64,000 nucleotides of DNA, from contig NC_090447.1 of assembly GCF_031143425.1 (NCBI RefSeq), positions 30,346,238-30,410,237 on the forward strand. Reading direction: 5' to 3'. The notes under the pieces are model-generated. The model was not told where the DNA came from, ran no database searches, and saw only the letters and a list, made by a program, of their open reading frames with translations. This stretch comes from Pleurodeles waltl (lineage: Eukaryota; Chordata; Amphibia; Caudata; Salamandridae). Below, piece after piece: positions 53,501-64,000 of this stretch. How positions within the stretch are numbered: position 1 is the stretch's first letter; every line of letters begins with the position of its first letter. A program made the position numbers and the translations under genes.

Positions 53501-56500
53501 TAGGCGTCAGACTCCGGGGGTGACTGCTACTGCCATGACAAGGCCCTATGATGCTGCTGACACAGGGTCACACATAGAGTAGGTGTCAGAGTCCAGGGGG
53601 TGACTGCTACTGCCATGACAAGGCCCTGTGATGCAGCTGATACAGTGTCACACATAGAGTAGGCGTCAGACTCCAGGGGGTGACTGCTACTGCCATGACA
53701 AGGCCCCTGTGATGCTGCCGACACAGTGTCACACACTAGAGTAGGCGTCAGACTCCAGGGAGTGACTGCTACTGCCATGACAAGGCCCCTGTGATGCTGC
53801 TGATACAGTGTCACACATAGAGTAGGCGTCAGACTCCAGGGGGTGACTGCTACGACGAGGCCCCTGTGATGCTGCAGACACAGTGTCACACTAAAGTAGG
53901 CGCCAGACTCCAGGGAGTGACTGCTACTGCCATGACAAGGCCCCTGTGATGCTGCAGACACAGGGTCACACACACTAGAGTAGGCGTCAGACTCCAGAGG
54001 GTGACTGCTACTGCCATGACAAGGCCCCTGTGATGCTGCAGACACAGGGTCACACACTAGAGTAAGTGTCAGACCCCAGGGGGGTGAGTGCTACAGTCAT
54101 GACAAGGCCCCTGTGATGCTGCTGACACAGGGTCAGACACTAGAGTAGGTGTCAGACCCCAGGCGGTGAGTGCTACAGCCATGACAAGGCCCCTGTGATG
54201 CTGCTGACACAGGGTCACACACTAGAGTAGGCGTCAGACTCCAGGGAGTGACTCCTACTGCCATGACAAGGGCCTGTGATGCTGCAGACGCAGTGTCACA
54301 CATAGAGTAGGCGTCAGACTCCGGGGGTGACTGCTACTGCTATGACAAGGCCCCTGTGATGCTGCCGACACAGTGTCACACACTAGAGTAGGAGTCAGAC
54401 TCCAGGGGGGTGAGTGCAACAGCCATGACAAGGCCCCTGTGATGCTGCTGACACAGGGTCACACACTAGAGTAGGTGTCAGACCCCAGGGGGTGACTGCT
54501 ACTGCCATGACAAGGCACCTGTGATGCTGCTGACACAGTGTCACACACCAGAGTAGGTGTCAGACTCCAGGGGGTGACAGCTACTGCCATGACAAGGCCC
54601 CTGTGATGCTGCAGACACAGTGTCACACATTAGAGTAGGCATCAGACTCCAGGGGGGTGATTGCTACTGCCATGACAAGGCACCTGTGATGCTGCATACA
54701 GGGTCACATACTAGAGTAGGCGTCAGACTCCGGGGGTGACTGCTACTGCCATGACAAGGCCCTATGATGCTGCTGACACAGGGTCACACATAGAGTAGGT
54801 GTCAGAGTCCAGGGGGTGACTGCTACTGCCATGACAAGGCCCTGTGATGCTGCATACAGGGTCACATACTAGAGTAGGTGTCAGACTCCGGGGGGGGGAT
54901 TGCTACTGCCATGATAAGGCTCCTGTGATGCTGCAGACACAGTGTCACACACTAGAGTAGGTGTCAGACTCCAGGGAGTGACTGCTACAGCCATGACAAG
55001 GCCCCTGGGATGCTGCTGACACAGGGTCACACACTAGAGTAGGCGTCAGACTCCAGGGAGTGACTGCTACTGCCATGACAAGGCTCCTGTGATGCTGCTT
55101 ACACAGGGTCACACATACAGTAGGTGTCAGACTCCAGGGGGTGACCGCTACTGCCATGACAAGGCCCCTGTGATGCTGCTGACACAGTGTCACACATAGA
55201 GTAGGTGTCAGACTCCAGGGGGTGACTGCTACTGCCATGACAAGGCCCTGTGATGCTGCTGACACAGGGTCACATACTAGAGTAGGTGTCAGACCCCAGG
55301 GGGTGACTGCTACTGCCATGACAAGGCCCTGTGATGCTGCACACAGTGTCACACACAGAGTAGGCGTCAGACTCCAGGGGGTGACTGCTACTGCCATGAC
55401 AAGGCCCCTGTGATGCTGCTGACACAGGGTCACATACTAGAGTAGGTGTCAGACTCCAGGGGGTGACTGCTACTGCCATGACAAGGCCCCTGTGATGCTG
55501 CAGAAACAGTGTCACACACTAGAGTAGGTGTCAGACTCCAGGGGGTGAGTGCTACTGCCATGACAAGGCCCTGTGATGCTGCATACAGTGTCACACACTA
55601 GAGTAGGTGTCAGACTCCGGGGGTGACTGCTACTGCCATGACAAGGCCCCTGTGATGTTGCTGACACAGGGTCACACATAGAGTAGGCGTCAGACTTCAG
55701 GGGGTGACTGCTACTGCCATGACAAGGCCCCCTGATGCTGCAGACACAGTGTCACACATAGAGTAGGTGTCAGACCCCAGGGGCTGACTGTCATGACAAG
55801 GCCCTGTGATGCTGCTGACACAGTGTCACCTACTAGAGTAGGTGTCAGACTCCAGGGGGTGACTGCTACTGCCATGACAAGGCCCTGTGATGCTGCTGAC
55901 ACAGGGTCACACATAGAGTAGGTGTCAGACTCCAGGGGGTGACTGCTACTGCCATGACAAGGCCCTGTGATGCTGCATACAGGGTCACATACTAGAGTAG
56001 GTGTCAGACTCCGGGGGGGGACTGCTACTGCCAGGACATGGCCCCTGTGATGCTGCAGACACAGTGTCACACACTAGAGTAGGTGTCAGACTCCAGGGGG
56101 TGACTGCTACTGCCATGACAAGGCACCTGTGATGCTGCAGACACAGTGTCACACACTAGAGTAGGCGTCAGACTCCAGGGGGTGACCGCTACTGCGATGA
56201 CAAGGCCCCTGTGATGCTGCTGACACAGTGTCACACACTAGAGTAGGAGTCAGACTCCAGGGGGGTGAGTGCTACAGCCATGACAAGGCCCCTGTGATGC
56301 TGCTGACACAGGGTCACACACTAGAGTAGGTGTCAGACTCCAGGGGGTGACAGCTACTGCCATGACAAGGCCCCTGTGATGCTGCAGACACAGTGTCACA
56401 CACTAGAGTAGGTGTCAGACTCCAGGGGGTGAGTGCTACAGCCATGACAAGGACCGGTGATGCTGCTGACACAGTGTCACACATAGATTAGGTGTCAGAC

Positions 56501-59500
56501 TCCAGGGGGGTGACTGCTACTGCCATGACAAGGCCCTGTGATGCTGCCGACACAGTGTCACACACTAGAGTAGGCGTCAGACTCCAGGGAGTGACTGCTA
56601 CTGCCATGACAAGGCCCCTGTGATGCTGCTGACATAGGGTCACACATAGAGTAGGTGTCAGACTCCTGGGGGTGACTGCTACTGCCATGACAAGGCCCCT
56701 GTGATGCTGCAGACACAGTGTCACACACTAGAGTAGGTGTCAGACTCCAGGGGGGTGAGTGCTACTGCCATGACAAGGCCGCTGTGATGCTGCTGACACA
56801 GTGTCACACACTAGAGTAGGTGTCAGACTCCAGGGGGGTGAGTGCTACTGCCATGACAAGGCCCTGTGATGCTGCATACAGTGTCATACACTAGAGTAGG
56901 TGTCAGACTCCGGGGGTGACTGCTACTGCCATGACAAGGCCCCTATGATGTTGCTGACACAGGGTCACACATAGAGTAGGCGTCAGACTTCAGGGGGTGA
57001 CTGCTACTGCCATGACAAGGCCCTCTGATGCTGCAGAAACAGTGTCACACATAGAGTAGGTGTCAGACCCCAGGGGCTGACTGTCATGACAAGGCCCTGT
57101 GATGCAGCTGACACAGTGTCACCTACTAGAGTAGGTGTCAGACTCTAGGGGGTGACTGCTACTGCCATGACAAGGCCCTGTGATGCTGCTGACACAGGGT
57201 CACACATAGAGTAGGTGTCAGACTCCAGGGGGTGACTGCTACTGCCATGACAAGGCCCTGTGATGCTGCATACAGGGTCACATACTAGAGTAGGTGTCAG
57301 ACTCCGGGGGGGGGGGGCTGCTACTTCCAGGACATGGCCCCTGTGATGCTGCAGACACAGTGTCACACACTAGAGTAGGTGTCAGACTCCAGGGGGTGAC
57401 TGCTACTGCCATGACAAGGCACCTGTGATGCTGCAGACACAGTGTCACACACTAGAGTAGGCGTCAGACTCCAGGGAGTGACTGCTACTGCCATGACAAG
57501 GCTCCTGTGATGCTGCTTACACAGGGTCACACATAGAGTAGGTGTCAGACTCCAGGGGGTGACCGCTACTGCCATGACAAGGGCCCTGTGATGCTGCTGA
57601 CACAGTGTCACACTAGAGTAGGTGTCAGACTCCGGGAGTGACTGCTAATGCCATGACAAGGCTCCTGTGATGCTGCTTGCACAGTGTCACCTACTAGAGT
57701 AGGCGTCAGACTCCAGGGGTGACTGCTCCTGCCATGACAAGGCCCCTGTGATGCTGCTGACACAGGGTCACACACTAGAGTAGGCGTCAGACTCCAGAGG
57801 GTGACTGCTACTGCCATTACAAGGCTCCTGTGATGCTGCCGACACAGGGTCACACATAGAGTAGGTGTCAGACCCCAGGGGGTGACTGCTACTGCCATGA
57901 CAAGGCCCCTGTGATGCTGCTGACACAGGGTCACACATAGAGTAGGTGTCAGAGTCCAGGGGGTGACTGCTACTGCCATGACAAGGCCCTGTGATGCTGC
58001 ATACAGGGTCACATACTAGAGTAGGTGTCAGACTCCGGGGGGGGGGGATTGCTACTGCCATGATAAGGCTCCTGTGATGCTGCAGACACAGTGTCACACA
58101 CTAGAGTAGGTGTCAGACTCCAGGGAGTGACTGCTACAGCCATGACAAGGCCCCTGGGATGCTGCTGACACAGGGTCACACACTAGAGTAGGCGTCAGAC
58201 TCCAGGGAGTGACTGCTACTGCCATGACAAGGCTCCTGTGATGCTGCTTACACAGGGTCACACATACAGTAGGTGTCAGACTCCAGGGGGTGACCGCTAC
58301 TGCCATGACAAGGCCCCTGTGATGCTGCTGACACAGTGTCACACATAGAGTAGGTGTCAGACTCCAGGGGGTGACTGCTACTGCCATGACAAGGCCCTGT
58401 GATGCTGCTGACACAGGGTCACATACTAGAGTAGGTGTCAGACCCCAGGGGGTGACTGCTACTGCCATGACAAGGCCCTGTGATGCTGCACACAGTGTCA
58501 CACACAGAGTAGGCGTCAGACTCCAGGGGGTGACTGCTACTGCCATGACAAGGCCCCTGTGATGCTGCTGACACAGGGTCACATACTAGAGTAGGTGTCA
58601 GACTCCAGGGGGTGACTGCTACTGCCATGACAAGGCCCCTGTGATGCTGCAGAAACAGTGTCACACACTAGAGTAGGTGTCAGACTCCAGGGGGTGAGTG
58701 CTACTGCCATGACAAGGCCCTGTGATGCTGCATACAGTGTCACACACTAGAGTAGGTGTCAGACTCCGGGGGTGACTGCTACTGCCATGACAAGGCCCCT
58801 GTGATGTTGCTGACACAGGGTCACACATAGAGTAGGCGTCAGACTTCAGGGGGTGACTGCTACTGCCATGACAAGGCCCCCTGATGCTGCAGACACAGTG
58901 TCACACATAGAGTAGGTGTCAGACCCCAGGGGCTGACTGTCATGACAAGGCCCTGTGATGCTGCTGACACAGTGTCACCTACTAGAGTAGGTGTCAGACT
59001 CCAGGGGGTGACTGCTACTGCCATGACAAGGCCCTGTGATGCTGCTGACACAGGGTCACACATAGAGTAGGTGTCAGACTCCAGGGGGTGACTGCTACTG
59101 CCATGACAAGGCCCTGTGATGCTGCATACAGGGTCACATACTAGAGTAGGCGTCAGACTCCAGGGAGTGACTGCTACTGCCATGACAAGGCCCCTGTGAT
59201 GCTGCTGACATAGGGTCACACATAGAGTAGGTGTCAGACTCCTGGGGGTGACTGCTACTGCCATGACAAGGCCCCTGTGATGCTGCAGACACAGTGTCAC
59301 ACACTAGAGTAGGTGTCAGACTCCAGGGGGGTGAGTGCTACTGCCATGACAAGGCCGCTGTGATGCTGCTGACACAGTGTCACACACTAGAGTAGGTGTC
59401 AGACTCCAGGGGGGTGAGTGCTACTGCCATGACAAGGCCCTGTGATGCTGCATACAGTGTCATACACTAGAGTAGGTGTCAGACTCCGGGGGTGACTGCT

Positions 59501-62500
59501 ACTGCCATGACAAGGCCCCTATGATGTTGCTGACACAGGGTCACACATAGAGTAGGCGTCAGACTTCAGGGGGTGACTGCTACTGCCATGACAAGGCCCT
59601 CTGATGCTGCAGAAACAGTGTCACACATAGAGTAGGTGTCAGACCCCAGGGGCTGACTGTCATGACAAGGCCCTGTGATGCAGCTGACACAGTGTCACCT
59701 ACTAGAGTAGGTGTCAGACTCTAGGGGGTGACTGCTACTGCCATGACAAGGCCCTGTGATGCTGCTGACACAGGGTCACACATAGAGTAGGTGTCAGACT
59801 CCAGGGGGTGACTGCTACTGCCATGACAAGGCCCTGTGATGCTGCATACAGGGTCACATACTAGAGTAGGTGTCAGACTCCGGGGGGGGGGGACTGCTAC
59901 TGCCAGGACATGGCCCCTGTGATGCTGCAGACACAGTGTCACACACTAGAGTAGGTGTCAGACTCCAGGGGGTGACTGCTACTGCCATGACAAGGCACCT
60001 GTGATGCTGCAGACACAGTGTCACACACTAGAGTAGGCGTCAGACTCCAGGGAGTGACTGCTACTGCCATGACAAGGCTCCTGTGATGCTGCTTACACAG
60101 GGTCACACATAGAGTAGGTGTCAGACTCCAGGGGGTGACCGCTACTGCCATGACAAGGGCCCTGTGATGCTGCTGACACAGTGTCACACTAGAGTAGGTG
60201 TCAGACTCCGGGAGTGACTGCTAATGCCATGACAAGGCTCCTGTGATGCTGCTTGCACAGTGTCACCTACTAGAGTAGGCGTCAGACTCCAGGGGTGACT
60301 GCTCCTGCCATGACAAGGCCCCTGTGATGCTGCTGACACAGGGTCACACACTAGAGTAGGCGTCAGACTCCAGAGGGTGACTGCTACTGCCATTACAAGG
60401 CTCCTGTGATGCTGCCGACACAGGGTCACACATAGAGTAGGTGTCAGACCCCAGGGGGTGACTGCTACTGCCATGACAAGGCCCCTGTGATGCTGCTGAC
60501 ATAGGGTCACACATAGAGTAGGTGTCAGACTCCAGGGGGTGACTGCTACTGCCATGACAAGGCCCCTGTGATGCTGCAGACACAGTGTCACACACTAGAG
60601 TAGGTGTCAGACTCCAGGGGGGTGACTGCTACTGCCATGACAAGGCCCCTGTGATGCTGCTGACACAGAGTTACACACTAGAGTAGGCGTCAGACTCTGG
60701 GGAGGGGGGGGTGACTGCTACTGCCATTACAAGGCCCTGTGATGCTGCAGACACAGTGTCACATTAGAGTAGGTGTCAGACTCCGGGGGGTGGCTGCTAC
60801 TGCCATGACAAGGCCCTGTGATGCTGCATACAGTGTCACACATAGATTAGGTGTCAGACTCCGGGGGGGGGGACTGCTACTGCCAGGACATGGCCCCTGT
60901 GATGCTGCAGACACAGTGTCACACACTAGAGTAGGTGTCAGACTCCAGGGGGTGACTGCTACTGCCATGACAAGGCACCTGTGATGCTGCAGACACAGTG
61001 TCACACACTAGAGTAGGCGTCAGACTCCAGGGAGTGACTGCTACTGCCATGACAAGGCTCCTGTGATGCTGCTTACACAGGGTCACACATAGAGTAGGTG
61101 TCAGACTCCAGGGGGTGACCGCTACTGCCATGACAAGGGCCCTGTGATGCTGCTGACACAGTGTCACACTAGAGTAGGTGTCAGACTCCGGGAGTGACTG
61201 CTAATGCCATGACAAGGCTCCTGTGATGCTGCTTGCACAGTGTCACCTACTAGAGTAGGCGTCAGACTCCAGGGGTGACTGCTCCTGCCATGACAAGGCC
61301 CCTGTGATGCTGCTGACACAGGGTCACACACTAGAGTAGGCGTCAGACTCCAGAGGGTGACTGCTACTGCCATTACAAGGCTCCTGTGATGCTGCCGACA
61401 CAGGGTCACACATAGAGTAGGTGTCAGACCCCAGGGGGTGACTGCTACTGCCATGACAAGGCCCCTGTGATGCTGCTGACATAGGGTCACACATAGAGTA
61501 GGTGTCAGACTCCAGGGGGTGACTGCTACTGCCATGACAAGGCCCCTGTGATGCTGCAGACACAGTGTCACACACTAGAGTAGGTGTCAGACTCCAGGGA
61601 GTGACTGCTACTGCCATGACAAGGCTCCTGTGATGCTGCTTACACAGGGTCACACATAGAGTAGGTGTCAGACTCCAGGGGGTGACCGCTACTGCCATGA
61701 CAAGGGCCCTGTGATGCTGCTGACACAGTGTCACACTAGAGTAGGTGTCAGACTCCGGGAGTGACTGCTAATGCCATGACAAGGCTCCTGTGAGGCTGCT
61801 TGCACAGTGTCACCTACTAGAGTAGGCGTCAGACTCCAGGGGTGACTGCTCCTGCCATGACAAGGCCCCTGTGATGCTGCTGACACAGGGTCACACACTA
61901 GAGTAGGCGTCAGACTCCAGAGGGTGACTGCTACTGCCATTACAAGGCTCCTGTGATGCTGCCGACACAGGGTCACACATAGAGTAGGTGTCAGACCCCA
62001 GGGGGTGACTGCTACTGCCATGACAAGGCCCCTGTGATGCTGCTGACATAGGGTCACACATAGAGTAGGTGTCAGACTCCAGGGGGTGACTGCTACTGCC
62101 ATGACAAGGCCCCTGTGATGCTGCAGACACAGTGTCACACACTAGAGTAGGTGTCAGACTCCAGGGGGGTGACTGCTACTGCCATGACAAGGCCCCTGTG
62201 ATGCTGCTGACACAGAGTTACACACTAGAGTAGGCGTCAGACTCTGGGGAGGGGGGGGTGACTGCTACTGCCATTACAAGGCCCTGTGATGCTGCAGACA
62301 GTGTCACACACTAGAGTAGGCTTCAGACTCCAGCGGGTGACTGTTACTGCCATGACAAGGCCCCTGTGATGCTGCTGACACAGGGTCACACACTAGAGTA
62401 GGTGTCACACTCCAGGGGGTGACTGCTACTGCCATGACAAGGCCCCTGTGATGCTGCTGACACAGTGTCACACACTAGAGTAGGTGTCAGACTCCAGGGG

Positions 62501-64000
62501 GTGACTGCTGCTGCCATGACAAGGCCTGTGATGCTGCAGACACAGTGTCACACATAGAGTAGGCGTCAGACTCCGGGGGTGACTGCTACTGCCATGACAA
62601 GGCCCCTGTGATGCTGCTGACACAGGGTCACACAGTAGAGTAGGCGTCAGACTCCGGGGGGGTGACTGTTACTGCCATGACAAGGCCCTGTGATGCTACT
62701 GACACAGTGTCACACTAGAGTAGGTGTCAGACCCCAGGGGGTGAATGCTACTGCCATGACAAGGCCCCTGTGAAGTTGCTGACACAGGGTCACACACTAG
62801 AGTAGGCGTCAGACTCCAGGGGGTGACTGCTACTGCCATGACACGGCCCCTGTGATGCTGCAGACACAGTGTCATACACTAGAGTAGGTGTCAGACCCCA
62901 GGGGGTGACTGCTAATGCCATGACAAGGCCCTGTGATGCTGCTGACACAGTGTCACACTAGAGTAGGTGTCAGACCCCAGTGGGTGACTGCTACTGCCAT
63001 GTCAAGGTCCCTATGATGCTGCTGACACAGGGTCAGGGGTGACTGCTGCAGCCATGACAAGGCCCCTGTGATGCTGCTGACACATGGTCACACATTAGAG
63101 TAGGTGTCAGACTCCAGGGGGTGACTGCTACTGCCATGACAAGGCCCCTGTGATGCTGCTGACACATGGTCACACACTAGGGTAGGTGTCAGACCCCAGG
63201 GGGTGGGTGCTACTGCCATGACAAGGCTCCTGTGATGCTGCTGACACAGTGTCACGTATTAGAGTAGGCGTCAGACTCCAGGGGGTGACTGCTACAGCCA
63301 TGACAAGGCTCCTGTGATGCTGCTGACACAGTGTCACACACTAGAGTAGGTGTCAGACCCCAGGGGGTGAATGCTACTGCCATGACAAGGCCCCTGTGAA
63401 GCTGCTGACACAGGGTCAAACACTAGAGTAGGCGTCAGACTCCAGGGGGTGACAGCTAGTGCCATGACACGGCCCCTGTGATGCTGCAGACACAGTGTCA
63501 CACACTAGAGTAGGTGTCAGACCCCAGGGGGTGACTGCTAGTGCCATGACAAGACCCTGTGATGCTGCTGAGACAGGGTCACACACTAGAGTAGGCGCCA
63601 GACTCCGGGGGGGTGGGTGCTACTGCCATGACAAGGCCTGTGATGCTGCTGACACAGTGTCACCTATTAGAGTAGGCGTCAGACTCCAGGGGGTGACTGC
63701 TACAGCCATGACAAGGCTCCTGTGATGCTGCTGACACAGTGTCACCTATTAGAGTAGGCGTCAGACTCCAGGGGGTGACTGCTACAGGCATGACAAGGCT
63801 CCTGTGATGCTGCTGACACAGTGTCACACACTAGAGTAGGTGTCAGACTCCAGGGGGTGACTGCTACTGCCATGACAAGGCCCCTGTGATGCTGCTGACA
63901 CATGGTCACACACTAGAGTAGGTGTCAGACCCCAGGGGGTGAGTGCTACTGCCATGACAAGGCCCTGTGATGCGGCAGACACAGGGTCACACACTAGAGT
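50564..64000. repeat. 82-bp satellite-like tandem array, about 160 copies, runs off the window
   Basis: Units of about 82 bp (for example 50,696-50,778, with frequent 1-15 bp indels) occupy the last 13.4 kb. Shared words are CATGACAAGGCCCCTGTGAT, GCTGCTGACACAGGGTCACA and CTAGAGTAGGTGTCAGACTC. Each unit has the inverted pair CTGACAC/GTGTCAG. Common variants are CACTAGAG or CATAGAG, GGTGTCAG or GGCGTCAG, and GACACAG or a shortened ATACAG. Blocks are duplicated almost unchanged at offsets of 3,149 bp (54.9 to 58.1 kb), 2,576 bp (57.1 to 59.7 kb), 980 bp (60.18 to 61.16 kb) and 567 bp (61.16 to 61.73 kb). Open frames here are fragmentary and not genes. Confidence 0.95.

Noticed and set aside
50564..64000. 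CRISPR-like array in the 82-bp repeats
   Set aside because: Units are contiguous without unique spacers, there are no cas genes, and the context is vertebrate.

Overview
The window looks like non-coding DNA from a large, repeat-rich vertebrate genome. A tailed amphibian (newt or salamander) is my best guess. The basis is a 13.8 kb class-I-like endogenous retrovirus, an L2/CR1-type LINE, tRNA-derived SINEs, abundant palindromic PIF/Harbinger-like MITEs, and the absence of any complete host gene. The species is an inference. There is no sign of bacterial gene organisation.

Layout. 1-3.9 kb: fragments of dispersed repeats, a TG microsatellite and a TIR-bearing element. 3.9-6.03 kb: a 45-bp minisatellite. 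6.9-7.3 kb: a fold-back element. 7.6-8.45 kb: a tRNA-type SINE split by a Harbinger-like MITE with a TTA target duplication. 8,985-22,824: an endogenous retrovirus on the minus strand with two 1.57 kb LTRs about 1% apart, an initiator-Met-tRNA-type primer site, an oversized broken gag, a long open pol carrying a ~280-residue acidic tail, an intact env and a polypurine tract. 23.7-24.5 kb: a dispersed-repeat copy and a 30-bp minisatellite. 27.5-27.9 kb: an inverted relative of the 3.0-3.7 kb element. 28.7-35.4 kb: related 55-, 52- and 54-bp arrays. 35.7 kb: a possible collagen-type micro-exon. 36.4 kb: a SINE. 36.6-44.87 kb: an 8.3 kb array of ~36-bp units. 45.35-46.49 kb: a dispersed repeat and a second Harbinger-like MITE. 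47.2-48.6 kb: a decayed LINE (minus strand) carrying a SINE and a small MITE. 50.57-64.0 kb: an 82-bp satellite-like array that runs off the window edge.

Tandem arrays fill roughly 29 kb, about 45% of the window. The very long open frames in the arrays (two of 2,740 codons and one of 720) come from stop-poor repeat units and start at GTG or TTG, not ATG, so I do not call them genes. The only convincing protein-coding sequences are those of the retrovirus. Its parts fit together as an LTR promoter, primer site, leader, Gag, protease/RT/RNase H/integrase, Env, polypurine tract and LTR polyadenylation signals. Gag is interrupted by a register change and by an in-frame TGA, so this copy is probably not autonomous. 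The main host-gene candidate is a 25-nt exon-like segment encoding Gly-X-Y triplets between plausible splice sites.
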